Positions 1 to 9,723 are shown, numbered from the stretch's first letter. The stretch is 12,303 nucleotides of DNA from Candidatus Enterococcus ferrettii (GCF_017377655.1 NZ_JAFREL010000117.1:1-12303), one strand, 5' to 3'. Notes: generated by a model from the sequence alone, not told the origin. Numbers and translations are program-made.

Positions 1-235
1 TCCCTTTTAGTTTTTTGTATAAAAAAGTAGAGACTACTATATTAATTGTATTTTGTCGGTACTTGATTGATAATATCGTGAAATTTTTTAGGGGAATAAA
101 AAGAGTTTAAGCATAAAATTATGTAACTTTGATATGGCAAGCTCAATTCAAAAACTTTGTTATATAACAGGGTTTGGTCTTTGGGTCGATTGTGTATATT
201 TATGCAAAAAAAGTTTAAAATTTTTATTTTTCGAA
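1..235. other. AT-rich intergenic stretch, no gene supported
   Basis: This stretch lies downstream of the leftward aroE terminator. I see no reading frame with a plausible ribosome binding site or recognisable protein. A 73-codon leftward frame covers 42-263, but its start lies inside the loop of the aroE terminator and its first third is low-complexity Phe/Ile/Lys/Asn. A short stem (AGTAG/CTACT at 26-38) followed on the minus strand by a T run could be a weak leftward terminator just after that frame's stop. It is too short to trust alone. Confidence 0.5.
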
Positions 236-275
236 AGATAAAAAAGTACACAAGAATCATCATTCCTGTGCACTT
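236..275 (-). terminator. Rho-independent terminator of aroE
   Basis: Read on the minus strand, 275-262 and 257-244 form a continuous 14-pair stem (with a few G-U pairs) around the four-base loop GATG. It is followed directly by a run of Ts at 245-240. It starts about 18 bases past the aroE stop codon, so it closes the aroE transcript. Confidence 0.85.
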
Positions 276-293
276 AAAGCTAATTAGAGTTAT

Positions 294-1172
294 TTATTCA
301 TTAAAAAGTAAGTTTTTAATATAAGCGACAGGCATATCTTCATCTGTAAATAATTTGAAGGCTGCAGCTCCTTGATAAAGCATCATTCCTAAACCATTAA
401 TTGCTTTTTTAGCACCATGTTCTTTAGCAAATTTCAATAATTTTGTTTCTCTTGGAGAGTATACCACATCAAAAATTACTAAATCTGGTCTGATCATTGT
501 TGGATCTTCAATTAGGCTAACGTCCTCTAACGGTTTCATTCCGGCGCCAGTTGCATCAATGTAAATAGAGCTTTCGGCAATAGACTTTTTGAATGCATCT
601 TGATCGGCCAAGTCAGTTGCAGTTGCAATACATTGAGTGTGTTCATTAATTTTCTTTGCTGTTTCTTTAGCGTTCTCAAAAACACCATCGTTCACATTGA
701 AGATGCGAACTTCTTTAGCTCCTTCAAAAGCGGCTTGGACAGCTACGGCAGTTCCGGCTCCCCCAGCACCTGTCAAAGTGATGATAGCATCTTTCACTTC
801 GACGTCTTCATCTTTCAAAGCTTCCATTGCACCAATACCATCAGTATTATATCCTACTAAGTACCCTTTAGCATCTTTATTAGTTACAGTATTTACTGCA
901 CCAATTAGTTGGGCTTCGGGAGAAACTTCATCTAGATATTGGATAATTTCTTGTTTGTTAGGCATGGAGACATTCGAACCACGCAAACCTAAAGCACGGA
1001 TACCTTGAACAGCATCTTTTAGTTGTTCGTTTTCAACCTCAAAAGCTAAGTAAGCATAGTCAAGACCTAGTTTAGCAAATGCTTCATTATGCATTGTAGG
1101 AGACATGCTGTGACGAATTGGATAGGCCATTAAACCAATCAATAATGTGTGTCCGGTTAATCGTTCAGTCAT
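294..1172 (-). CDS. aroE: Shikimate dehydrogenase (AroE/YdiB type)
   Basis: Reduces 3-dehydroshikimate to shikimate with NADPH in aromatic amino acid biosynthesis, in the cytosol; YdiB-like relatives can also use quinate. The 292-residue protein has the substrate-binding SMS motif at residues 22-24, the catalytic lysine in NVSMPNK (Lys73), the aspartate of YNTDG (Asp111), a glycine-rich nucleotide loop GAGGAG (about 135-140), and the C-terminal [10 protein letters not shown] motif. Length fits the family. I chose the ATG at 1172 over a GTG five codons upstream because GAGGG sits nine bases before it and the family begins with MTER-like sequence. It is a single gene, divergent from rsmG, with its own terminator. 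AroE versus YdiB specificity cannot be settled from sequence alone. Confidence 0.93.
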   Translation of the reverse strand: MTERLTGHTLLIGLMAYPIRHSMSPTMHNEAFAKLGLDYAYLAFEVENEQLKDAVQGIRALGLRGSNVSMPNKQEIIQYLDEVSPEAQLIGAVNTVTNKDAKGYLVGYNTDGIGAMEALKDEDVEVKDAIITLTGAGGAGTAVAVQAAFEGAKEVRIFNVNDGVFENAKETAKKINEHTQCIATATDLADQDAFKKSIAESSIYIDATGAGMKPLEDVSLIEDPTMIRPDLVIFDVVYSPRETKLLKFAKEHGAKKAINGLGMMLYQGAAAFKLFTDEDMPVAYIKNLLFNE

Positions 1173-1229
1173 AAATAGTACCCTCACTTCTTTATATTTA
1201 GTTACATAGTCATTTTACGGTAGGGAACA

Positions 1230-1243
1230 CATTAGTACTAATG
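1230..1243. repeat. 14-base perfect palindrome upstream of aroE
   Basis: CATTAGTACTAATG equals its own reverse complement. It lies about 57 bases upstream of the aroE start, in the divergent intergenic region, where an operator for a dimeric regulator would be expected. No regulator is identified, and no second copy was noticed in the window. Confidence 0.4.
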
Positions 1244-1345
1244 CTTTATTTTGATAAGTTAGATAAAGAATTTTTATATAAGTCTAGCTTAGTTGTTTTG
1301 TGGTTAAAACTTTCTTTATTCAATCTGTGAAACGTAGCTAAGGCA

Positions 1346-1374
1346 TTGCATCAAAAGGGATTTTGCGTTAAAGT
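1346..1374 (+). promoter_or_regulatory. Weak candidate promoter for the rsmG-par operon
   Basis: TTGCAT at 1346-1351 and TAAAGT at 1369-1374 are separated by 17 bases. Each hexamer departs from consensus at two or three positions, so this is only the best candidate seen in the gap. Transcription would start near 1381, just before the inverted half-sites at 1386-1410. Confidence 0.25.
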
Positions 1375-1385
1375 AGAGGTTAGTC

Positions 1386-1410
1386 TGTGAAACATTTTAT
1401 CTGTTTCACA
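1386..1410. repeat. Inverted repeat of parS-like half-sites upstream of rsmG
   Basis: TGTGAAAC at 1386-1393 and GTTTCACA at 1403-1410 are perfect inverted 8-mers with a nine-base gap. Each arm contains one half of the ParB site (GTGAAACA or TGTTTCAC), but the halves point outward, the reverse of a true parS. A third copy of the core, TGTGAAAC, lies at 1326-1333. The repeat ends directly before the rsmG ribosome binding site, so it could be a protein site at the operon's leader or an RNA hairpin in it. ParB binding is an inference. Confidence 0.5.
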
Positions 1411-1427
1411 ATATGAGAGGATTTTCT

Positions 1428-2144
1428 ATGAAGCCAGAAGAATTTCAAGCAGAATTAGCTAAACATGGCCTGGAAGTAAACAGTGCACAAATGGAGCAAT
1501 TTTCCGCTTATTATAGACTCCTTGTTGAGTGGAATCAAAAAATGAATTTGACAGCAATTACGGAAAAAGAAGAAGTGTATTTAAAACATTTTTACGATTC
1601 TTTGACTTTACTTTTTTCTGAAGAATTTCAAGCTGACGGATCATTATGTGATGTGGGAGCAGGTGCGGGTTTTCCAAGCATTCCTTTGAAAATTGTTTGT
1701 CCGCAATTGCAAGTTACTATCGTAGATTCCTTGAATAAAAGAATCACTTTCCTTACCGAATTAGTAGAGAAACTTGGATTAGAGGATGTTTTTTTATATC
1801 ATGATCGTGCGGAAACATTTGCTCAAAAAGAGATGTTGAGGGAATCTTTTGATTTTGTCACTGCTCGTGCTGTAGCACGCCTAAATGTCTTGGCTGAACT
1901 TTGTCTTCCTTTAGTTAAAAAACAGGGATATTTTTTTGCGTTAAAAGCAGCCAAAAGCGAGGAAGAGCTTGAGGAAGCGAAAAAAGCAATTGCTGTTTTA
2001 GGTGGAAAATTAGTTTATGAACAAGATGTTTCTTTGCCTAAAGATGGGGGTAGTCGTTATATTTTGACTATACAAAAGAAAAAGGAAACACCCAAGAAGT
2101 ATCCGCGAAAACCGGGAATGCCTAATAAGCAACCATTGAAATAG
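1428..2144 (+). CDS. rsmG: 16S rRNA (guanine527-N7)-methyltransferase RsmG
   Basis: Methylates N7 of G527 in 16S rRNA using S-adenosylmethionine; loss of this enzyme is known to give low-level streptomycin resistance. The 238-residue product matches the usual length. It shows the SAM-binding motif [14 protein letters not shown] (about residue 73 on), the following acidic VDSLNKR strand, and the family sequence [12 protein letters not shown] chose the ATG at 1428, which has AGAGGA six bases upstream, rather than the ATG at 1413 that overlaps that site. It is the first gene of the operon, ending 11 bases before parA. In Bacillus a noc gene lies between rsmG and soj; none is present here. Confidence 0.97.
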   Translation: MKPEEFQAELAKHGLEVNSAQMEQFSAYYRLLVEWNQKMNLTAITEKEEVYLKHFYDSLTLLFSEEFQADGSLCDVGAGAGFPSIPLKIVCPQLQVTIVDSLNKRITFLTELVEKLGLEDVFLYHDRAETFAQKEMLRESFDFVTARAVARLNVLAELCLPLVKKQGYFFALKAAKSEEELEEAKKAIAVLGGKLVYEQDVSLPKDGGSRYILTIQKKKETPKKYPRKPGMPNKQPLK

Positions 2145-2155
2145 GAGGAAAGTAC

Positions 2156-2923
2156 ATGGCACGCATTATTTCTGTCGCAAATCAAAAAGGCGGTGTCGGC
2201 AAGACTACTACTACTGTTAATTTAGGAGCTTGTTTAGCCTTCATTGGAAAAAAAGTCCTTTTAATTGATAGCGATGCGCAAGGTAACGCAACCAGCGGGC
2301 TGGGAATTAGAAAGCCAGACGTGAAAGAAGACATTTACGATGTCTTAGTTAATGAAGTTCCAATTAAGGAAACAATCATCCAAACTGAAAGAGAAAACTT
2401 GTCTATTGTTCCGGCAACTCTTCAACTAGCTGGGGCAGAAATTGAATTGACCTCCATGATGGCAAGAGAGTCTCGCTTAAAAGGAGCACTTAAAGACGTT
2501 AGTGATGATTATGATTTTATCTTAATTGACTGTCCACCGTCGCTGGGTCATTTAACTATCAATGCTTTTACAGCCAGTGATGCAATTTTGATCCCAGTTC
2601 AGTGTGAGTACTATGCATTAGAGGGACTAAGTCAACTATTAAATACAGTTCGGCTTGTTCAAAAACACTTTAATCCGGAACTTGAGATTGAAGGTGTATT
2701 GTTAACCATGTATGATGCTCGAACTAACTTAGGTGCGGAGGTAGTGGAAGAGGTTCGCCGCTATTTCCAAGAGAAAGTTTACGATACGATTATCCCACGT
2801 AATGTTCGGTTGTCTGAAGCACCAAGTCATGGCAAACCGATTATTGACTATGACCCACGTTCAAAAGGTGCGGAAGTGTATCAGACGCTAGCAAAGGAAG
2901 TGTTAGATCGTGAGCAAAAATAA
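2156..2923 (+). CDS. parA: Chromosome partitioning ATPase ParA (Soj)
   Basis: A ParA/MinD-type ATPase that binds DNA nonspecifically as an ATP dimer and works with ParB-parS in origin segregation; in Bacillus, Soj also modulates DnaA. The 255-residue protein has the deviant Walker A motif KGGVGKTTTT (residues 11-20, with the signature Lys11), the switch LLIDSDAQGN (Asp40), and Walker B FILIDCPPS (Asp125). It lacks the N-terminal extension of plasmid ParA proteins, so it is the short chromosomal type. A strong AGGAGG precedes the ATG. It overlaps the start of parB by 14 bases, which suggests translational coupling. Confidence 0.97.
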   Translation: MARIISVANQKGGVGKTTTTVNLGACLAFIGKKVLLIDSDAQGNATSGLGIRKPDVKEDIYDVLVNEVPIKETIIQTERENLSIVPATLQLAGAEIELTSMMARESRLKGALKDVSDDYDFILIDCPPSLGHLTINAFTASDAILIPVQCEYYALEGLSQLLNTVRLVQKHFNPELEIEGVLLTMYDARTNLGAEVVEEVRRYFQEKVYDTIIPRNVRLSEAPSHGKPIIDYDPRSKGAEVYQTLAKEVLDREQK

Positions 2924-3800
2924 AGGTTTAGGTCGAGGGATTGATGCGCTATTTCAAGACCTATCAGAAATTGAAGAGGTTGACATGAAAAATGATCAAA
3001 TTATCGAAATCCCCCTCAGTGAATTACGTCCAAATCCTTATCAACCGCGGAAGTCATTTGATGAGACGTCACTGCAGGAGTTAGCTAATTCGATTGAGCA
3101 GTCTGGTGTATTCCAACCAATTATTGTTAGAAAATCAGCAGTAAAGGGTTATGAATTAATTGCAGGTGAACGCCGTTTTCGTGCTTCAAAATTAGCAGGT
3201 AAAGAAAACATTCCAGCCATTGTTCGTGAATTTGATGAAGAGGCTATGATGCAAATTGCCGTATTGGAAAATTTGCAACGTGAAGATCTGAATCCTTTAG
3301 AAGAAGCAGAAGCCTACGATATGCTGATGAAGAACTTAAAATTGACACAAGCAGATGTTGCTGTGCGATTAGGAAAGAGTCGTCCTTATATCGCCAATTA
3401 TCTACGTTTATTGACGCTGCCAAAACTAGTAAAAGAGATGGTTCAGGATGAGCGCCTTTCAATGGGACAAGCTAGAACTCTTCTAGGATTAAAGAAAAAA
3501 GATCAAATATTGAAATTGGCTAATCGTGCAGTGAAAGAAAGTTTAACTGTTCGTCAACTAGAACAAATAGTAACAGAATACAATGAGGGCAAAACAAAAG
3601 AGAAGAAAAAGGGCCCTCGTTTGTCCAAGGAAAAACCGTATTATCTAAGAGAAAGTGAAGATCGCTTAATGGATAAATTCGGAACTAGTGTTGAAATCGT
3701 TGAAAAGGATGGCAAGGGAAAAATTGAAATTGAGTACTTGTCACCGGATGATTTGACACGAATCTTAGACATTTTAAGTATTCATTTTGATGAAGCATAG
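2910..3800 (+). CDS. parB: Chromosome partitioning protein ParB (Spo0J), CTP-dependent parS clamp
   Basis: Binds parS, uses CTP to close as a sliding clamp, spreads along DNA and loads SMC near the origin (family knowledge). The 296-residue protein has an N-terminal KNKGLGRGIDALF segment that in relatives contacts ParA, the ParB domain with GERRFRA (86-92) and ENLQRED (120-126) of the CTP pocket, a helix-turn-helix at about 146-168 (TQADVAVRLGKSRPYIANYL), and a C-terminal dimerisation region. The start is a GTG inside the end of parA, with AAGGAAG about nine bases upstream. A near-consensus parS lies 1.7 kb downstream in the same operon. Confidence 0.96.
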   Translation: MSKNKGLGRGIDALFQDLSEIEEVDMKNDQIIEIPLSELRPNPYQPRKSFDETSLQELANSIEQSGVFQPIIVRKSAVKGYELIAGERRFRASKLAGKENIPAIVREFDEEAMMQIAVLENLQREDLNPLEEAEAYDMLMKNLKLTQADVAVRLGKSRPYIANYLRLLTLPKLVKEMVQDERLSMGQARTLLGLKKKDQILKLANRAVKESLTVRQLEQIVTEYNEGKTKEKKKGPRLSKEKPYYLRESEDRLMDKFGTSVEIVEKDGKGKIEIEYLSPDDLTRILDILSIHFDEA

Positions 3801-3810
3801 GAGGAATACT

Positions 3811-3996
3811 ATGTATGATTTAGGTGATATTGTTGAAATGAAAAAGCCGCATGCTTGCCAAACTAATCGTTGGGAAATTGTGCGCATGGGAGCAGATATT
3901 AAAATTAAATGTGTTAATTGTGGTCACGTTGTGATGATGACTCGTCGTGATTTTGAGAAAAAAATGAAAAAAATACTTGAAAAGAAAGTAAGCTAG
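3811..3996 (+). CDS. DUF951 family small protein (YyzM-like)
   Basis: This 61-residue basic protein of unknown function matches the DUF951 family, which in Firmicutes commonly lies beside ychF and parB. It begins YDLGDIVEMKKPHAC and contains Cys16, Cys34, Cys37 and His39 (CVNCGH), which could form a small metal-binding ribbon. A lysine-rich C-terminal tail could contact nucleic acid. AGGAGG overlaps the parB stop codon and lies seven bases before the ATG; an upstream in-frame ATG inside parB is less likely. It ends 42 bases before ychF. The family call is firm and the function is unknown. Confidence 0.88.
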   Translation: MYDLGDIVEMKKPHACQTNRWEIVRMGADIKIKCVNCGHVVMMTRRDFEKKMKKILEKKVS

Positions 3997-4038
3997 AAAT
4001 AAAACAATACTTATCTTATATAGAAAGAGATGAAAAGA

Positions 4039-5139
4039 ATGGCCTTAACAGCCGGAATCGTTGGCTTACCCAATGTTGGAAAGTCAACTTTATTTAATGC
4101 AATCACGAAAGCAGGAGCTGAAGCAGCCAATTATCCCTTTGCAACAATTGACCCCAACGTAGGGATGGTTGAAGTACCGGATTGGCGTTTAGAAAGATTA
4201 ACAGAATTAGTAAAACCTAAGAAAACAGTACCAACTACTTTTGAATTTACTGATATTGCTGGAATAGTTAAAGGTGCCAGCAAGGGAGAAGGGCTGGGCA
4301 ACCAGTTTTTGAGCCATATTCGGCAAGTAGATGCGATATGTCATGTGGTACGTTGTTTTGACAATGAGAACATCACTCATGTTGAAGGACGGGTAGATCC
4401 ACTAGAGGATATTGAAACAATCAACTTGGAGCTTGTGTTAGCTGATTTAGATTCTATAAACAAACGTTATGCACGAGTAGCAAAGGTTGCTAAAACTAAA
4501 GAAAAAAATGCAGTAGCTGAACTAGCTATACTGGATAAAATCAAACCTGTTTTAGAAGAAGGAAAATCAGCACGTACGATTGAATTCAATGATGAAGAAC
4601 AGCATCTTGTTAAAGGTCTGTTTTTGCTAACTAGTAAACCAGTTTTGTATGTAGCGAATGTTGATGAAGAAACTGTTGCAGATCCTGATAAAAACCATTA
4701 CGTTCAGGAAGTACGCAATTTTGCAACAGCTGAAAATTCTCAAGTAATTATAATTAGTGCTGAAGCAGAAGAGCAGATTTCTGAATTGGATGATGAAGAC
4801 AAAGAGGAGTTCTTAGAAGCAATGGGAGTTGAAGAATCAGGTTTGGATCAGCTAATTCGAGCTGCTTACGATCTGTTGGGACTGGCAACTTATTTCACAG
4901 CTGGCGAGCAAGAAGTCAGGGCATGGACTTTCCGTAAGGGAATGAAAGCTCCACAAGCAGCTGGTATTATTCATACTGACTTTGAAAGAGGGTTTATAAG
5001 AGCTGAAACGGTCTCTTTTGAAGACCTAGATAAATACGGAAGTATGAATACTGCTAAGGAAGCCGGACGTGTTCGATTAGAAGGAAAAGATTATGTCGTA
5101 CAGGATGGCGACGTTATGTTATTCCGTTTCAATGTTTAA
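4039..5139 (+). CDS. ychF: Redox-regulated ATPase YchF (Obg-family, OLA1-like)
   Basis: A universally conserved ribosome-associated P-loop protein that hydrolyses ATP rather than GTP, linked to translation and oxidative-stress response. The 366-residue product has the G1 loop GLPNVGKST (residues 9-17), the switch II DIAG, and NVDE in place of NKxD, the substitution that explains ATP preference. A helical insert and a C-terminal TGS domain follow (AGEQEVRAWTFRKG through QDGDVMLFRFNV). I chose the ATG at 4039 because the family starts MALTAGIVG and AAAGAGATG lies upstream; an ATG at 4030 would sit in that ribosome binding site. The next gene starts 18 bases later. Confidence 0.97.
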   Translation: MALTAGIVGLPNVGKSTLFNAITKAGAEAANYPFATIDPNVGMVEVPDWRLERLTELVKPKKTVPTTFEFTDIAGIVKGASKGEGLGNQFLSHIRQVDAICHVVRCFDNENITHVEGRVDPLEDIETINLELVLADLDSINKRYARVAKVAKTKEKNAVAELAILDKIKPVLEEGKSARTIEFNDEEQHLVKGLFLLTSKPVLYVANVDEETVADPDKNHYVQEVRNFATAENSQVIIISAEAEEQISELDDEDKEEFLEAMGVEESGLDQLIRAAYDLLGLATYFTAGEQEVRAWTFRKGMKAPQAAGIIHTDFERGFIRAETVSFEDLDKYGSMNTAKEAGRVRLEGKDYVVQDGDVMLFRFNV

Positions 5140-5157
5140 GCCGAAAGGGGTAAGAAG

Positions 5158-5865
5158 ATGGAACCAGAAAAGTTGCAGGAGCTAGCGACAAAAAATCGTG
5201 AGCTAGAATCACAACTGACGAAACGCAATCAGCAATATATCTTTGATTTAAAAAAATCATTAGAAGCTGCAAATTTTACAATAGAGCAACAAGAAGAAGC
5301 ACTGTACGATATGTTACCAACTCTAGTTGCTGAACAGAAGACTGGAAAAACAGCACGCCAACTTTTCGGCACGGTCTCAGAACGCTTGGAGGCTATTGTT
5401 AATAAACCAGTTAAAAATGAGTTAGCAACAAAACCTGTTTTAATGTGGTTAGATAATTTTATGTTTCTATTTGGTCTATTGGCGCTTATATCAGGAGCTA
5501 TGGCTCTGTTTGTTTCACGTGGAACACAAACAGCTACTTACGGTCTAACGGCCCTAGTTGTCGCATCAGCAACTGGTGGGTTAGTATTTTATTTCATGTA
5601 TCTGTTTGTTTATCAATATGAACAACCTGGAGCAGATAAGTCTAAAAAACCTAAGACATGGAAAACTATTCTGATTTTAGGATCCATGACATTAGTCTGG
5701 TTTTTAATTTTCAATGGAGCAGTTTTCTTACCGTCATCTTTAAATCCGATTATCGATCCACTTGTATTAGCTGTGTTAGGTGGTATAGCTCTAGCTGCTC
5801 GCTACTTCTTAAAAAAACGTTTTGGTATTGTCAGCAGTTTAGCTGGACCAAGACCACAAAAATAA
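5158..5865 (+). CDS. DUF1129 family membrane protein
   Basis: A 235-residue membrane protein of unknown function matching the DUF1129 family of lactic acid bacteria. A charged, partly coiled-coil-like N-terminal region (residues 1-90, rich in Glu, Gln and Lys) is followed by four predicted membrane segments at about 97-119, 127-151, 168-191 and 200-217, then a basic tail. This pattern suggests a cytoplasmic N-terminal domain on a four-helix anchor. AAAGGGG lies about eight bases before the ATG. It is the last gene of the rsmG operon. Codons for residues 119-123 carry a parS site in the loop between the first two membrane segments, so part of this gene's sequence may be kept for ParB binding. 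Confidence 0.85.
   Translation: MEPEKLQELATKNRELESQLTKRNQQYIFDLKKSLEAANFTIEQQEEALYDMLPTLVAEQKTGKTARQLFGTVSERLEAIVNKPVKNELATKPVLMWLDNFMFLFGLLALISGAMALFVSRGTQTATYGLTALVVASATGGLVFYFMYLFVYQYEQPGADKSKKPKTWKTILILGSMTLVWFLIFNGAVFLPSSLNPIIDPLVLAVLGGIALAARYFLKKRFGIVSSLAGPRPQK
5511..5526. promoter_or_regulatory. parS: parS centromere site (ParB binding)
   Basis: TGTTTCACGTGGAACA matches the Firmicute consensus TGTTNCACGTGAAACA exactly when read on the minus strand, and differs from the perfect palindrome at one position. It lies within the DUF1129 coding sequence, 1.7 kb downstream of parB. No other full site was found in the window. ParB would load here and spread. Confidence 0.9.
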
Positions 5866-5872
5866 AAGAATG

Positions 5873-5904
5873 CGATCCTCCAAACTGGGGAGATCGTTTT
5901 TTTT
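5873..5904 (+). terminator. Rho-independent terminator of the rsmG-par-ychF operon
   Basis: CGATC-C-TCC pairs with GGA-GATCG across a seven-base loop, leaving one bulged C, and is followed by eight Ts at 5897-5904. It starts about eight bases after the stop of the DUF1129 gene, so the six-gene operon ends here. Confidence 0.85.
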
Positions 5905-6364
5905 ATTTAATTGATAATTTACATTATATTCTATTTTTTAAATTCAAACGCAGTCTGGGAGAGCAGAGCAAACGGCTATAGTAGTAATGATGAGTGACAG
6001 GTATTTCGTGCACAGTTTGAGTTTTTTTAGCTTGATCAGTTGTTTTATACAAATAAAAATTTTCAGAAATACTTCATCATGGTTAGTTGTAGTGATGAAA
6101 ACCTAAACTAACTAAAAAGAGATTAGATAATCTCAAATAACATCGATATTTGTAAAATTACTTAGCATTCTAATTAAAATGACTATTTTAAATGAGCTTT
6201 TTTCTTGTTGGAAAATAATAATTAGAATAAAAAATACATACGTGCATTAAAATAATATTACGCACGTATTTTTAATCGATTTTTCAAAAAAAAGTAAGCG
6301 GTTTATAAAAATATTGTATGCACTTTTTCTTAAGGGAAGGGTACGCTATTTATATGTGAGGATA
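5905..6364. other. AT-rich intergenic region with several inverted repeats
   Basis: No gene is supported here. Structures seen in order: interleaved 7-base complementary pairs at 6073-6112 (possible pseudoknot); GAGATTA/TAATCTC at 6119-6134; 10-base arms ATTCTAATTA and TAATTAGAAT at 6167-6176 and 6219-6228; and an 8-pair hairpin with A and T runs at 6238-6275. A less AT-rich patch at about 5947-6020 could be gene debris or a small RNA, but I cannot name it. Confidence 0.5.
6238..6275 (+). terminator. Terminator-like hairpin, possibly bidirectional
   Basis: ATACGTGC at 6238-6245 pairs with GCACGTAT at 6262-6269 across a 16-base AT-rich loop. A run of Ts follows and a run of As precedes, so it could act in either direction. 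The long loop makes it weaker than the others in this window. No intact gene lies immediately upstream on the plus strand, so it may be a relic of the decayed neighbourhood. Confidence 0.45.
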
Positions 6365-8273
<1,909 letters not shown>

Positions 8274-8281
8274 AAAATGTG

Positions 8282-8322
8282 AAAAAAAGAGGGAAGAATT
8301 CCTGGAATTCTTCCCTCTTTTT
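8282..8322. terminator. Bidirectional terminator between guaB and serS
   Basis: GAGGGAAGAATT and AATTCTTCCCTC form a perfect stem around CCTGG, flanked by As on the left and Ts on the right. Either strand therefore reads as stem plus U run. It sits between the convergent guaB and serS stop codons and serves both. Confidence 0.93.
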
Positions 8323-8383
8323 ATATATAAATGAATTCAAAGATGGCCGCCGCTCCCATCCTAAATTTTCTTCGTTGCGTCTA

Positions 8384-9655
8384 TTACTTGATAGCTTCTA
8401 AATTTCCCATATATGGTACCAGAACTTCAGGAATAGTAACAGAACCATCTTCATTTTGATAATTTTCTAAGATGGCTGTAACAGTACGACCAACGGCTAA
8501 ACCAGAACCATTTAAAGTATGTGTATATTGAACCTTTCCGTCTTCATCACGATAACGGATCATTGCACGTCTTGCCTGGAAATCTTCACAATTTGAACAT
8601 GAACTAATTTCTCGGTACGTATTTTGAGCAGGGACCCAAACTTCCAAATCATAAGTTTTAGCAGCCGAAAAACCCATATCACCAGTAGAAAGTGCGACCA
8701 CTCGATACGGCAAATTTAGTTTCTGTAAAAGAATTTCGGCATCGTGAGTCATTTTTTCGAGCTCGTCATAAGAATGTTCTTTATCGCTGAATTTTACCAT
8801 CTCTACTTTGTGAAATTGATGCAAACGAATTAACCCACGGGTATCTCTGCCTGCACTTCCGGCTTCTGAACGAAATGAAGGAGATAATGCTGTGAAATAA
8901 ATAGGCAACTCTTTACCATCCAAAATTTCATGACTGTAATAATTTGTCAACGGCACTTCCGCTGTAGGTATTAATGTAAGGTCACGATCTTCAATCTGAA
9001 AGACATCTTCTTTAAATTTAGGGAATTGACCAGTACCAAACATTGCCTCGCTATTGACTAAGTATGGCGTAATCATCTCTGTATAACCTTGTTCATAAAC
9101 ATGTTCATCCAACATAAAATTATAAACAGCACGCTCTAATCGTGCGCCTAAACCCTTGTAATAAACAAAGCGACTTCCAGAAACTTTTGCACCACGCTCG
9201 AAATCTAGTATATCTAACTCTTCTGCAACTTCCCAGTGCGGCTTTGGTTCAAAATCAAATTGTCGTGGTACACTCCAACGACGTACTTCGACATTATCAT
9301 CTTCATCTTCTCCGATTGGAACAGAAGTATGTGGTAAGTTGGGCAATGTAGTGGCTATTTCAGTTAATTGTGCATCAATTTCTGCAACTTCTTCATCTAG
9401 CTCTTTTATTTTAATGCCGACTTCTTTCATTTCAGCAATTTTGTTATCAGCATCTAATTTTTCACGTTTTAATTTGGCAATGTCACCAGATACGTCATTG
9501 CGATACTTTTTCAATTCTTCAGTTTTTACTAACAATTGGCGACGAAGCCCATCTAGATCAATAAAGCGTTCCAGTATATCACTTTTTACCCCGCGGGTTG
9601 CCAATTTTTCTTTAACTTCTTCAAAATTGTGACGAATCATTTTTACATCTAACAT
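8384..9655 (-). CDS. serS: Seryl-tRNA synthetase
   Basis: Charges tRNA-Ser (and tRNA-Sec where present) with serine; a class II cytosolic dimer. The 423-residue product has the N-terminal antiparallel coiled-coil arm that grips the long variable arm of tRNA-Ser (about 28-98), the serine-binding TAEVPLTN (231 on), motif 2 with [17 protein letters not shown] (Arg262), and motif 3 [18 protein letters not shown] (383 on). The ATG at 9655 is preceded by AAGGAGG and gives [18 protein letters not shown], the usual start; a longer frame reaching 9691 runs into the T-box terminator. Expression is controlled by the upstream T-box and its own promoter. Confidence 0.98.
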   Translation of the reverse strand: MLDVKMIRHNFEEVKEKLATRGVKSDILERFIDLDGLRRQLLVKTEELKKYRNDVSGDIAKLKREKLDADNKIAEMKEVGIKIKELDEEVAEIDAQLTEIATTLPNLPHTSVPIGEDEDDNVEVRRWSVPRQFDFEPKPHWEVAEELDILDFERGAKVSGSRFVYYKGLGARLERAVYNFMLDEHVYEQGYTEMITPYLVNSEAMFGTGQFPKFKEDVFQIEDRDLTLIPTAEVPLTNYYSHEILDGKELPIYFTALSPSFRSEAGSAGRDTRGLIRLHQFHKVEMVKFSDKEHSYDELEKMTHDAEILLQKLNLPYRVVALSTGDMGFSAAKTYDLEVWVPAQNTYREISSCSNCEDFQARRAMIRYRDEDGKVQYTHTLNGSGLAVGRTVTAILENYQNEDGSVTIPEVLVPYMGNLEAIK

Positions 9656-9675
9656 GTTTTTTTCCTCCTTAGATA

Positions 9676-9723
9676 AAATAAAAAACACCATTTCATCCCA
9701 TAAATCTTGGGACGAAATAGTGT
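9676..9723 (-). terminator. Regulated terminator of the serS T-box leader
   Basis: On the minus strand, 9723-9708 pairs with 9700-9685 over 16 continuous pairs (some G-U) around a seven-base loop, then a T run. It lies between the T-box sequence and the serS ribosome binding site, so it would stop transcription unless the antiterminator forms. Confidence 0.92.

Noticed and set aside
42..263. Leftward 73-codon frame downstream of aroE
   Set aside because: Its start codon is inside the loop of the aroE terminator, its sequence is mostly AT-driven low complexity, and it matches no family I know.
1299..1307. TGTGGTTAA, one base from a DnaA box
   Set aside because: A single imperfect copy; an origin would need a cluster plus an AT-rich unwinding region and dnaA nearby.
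5658..5981. Rightward frame running off the end of the DUF1129 gene
   Set aside because: It is an out-of-frame shadow of a convincing membrane protein gene and crosses the operon terminator.
5947..6020. Less AT-rich patch after the operon terminator as a small gene or RNA
   Set aside because: Both strands give only short frames without ribosome binding sites, and no convincing stem-loop plus terminator was found.
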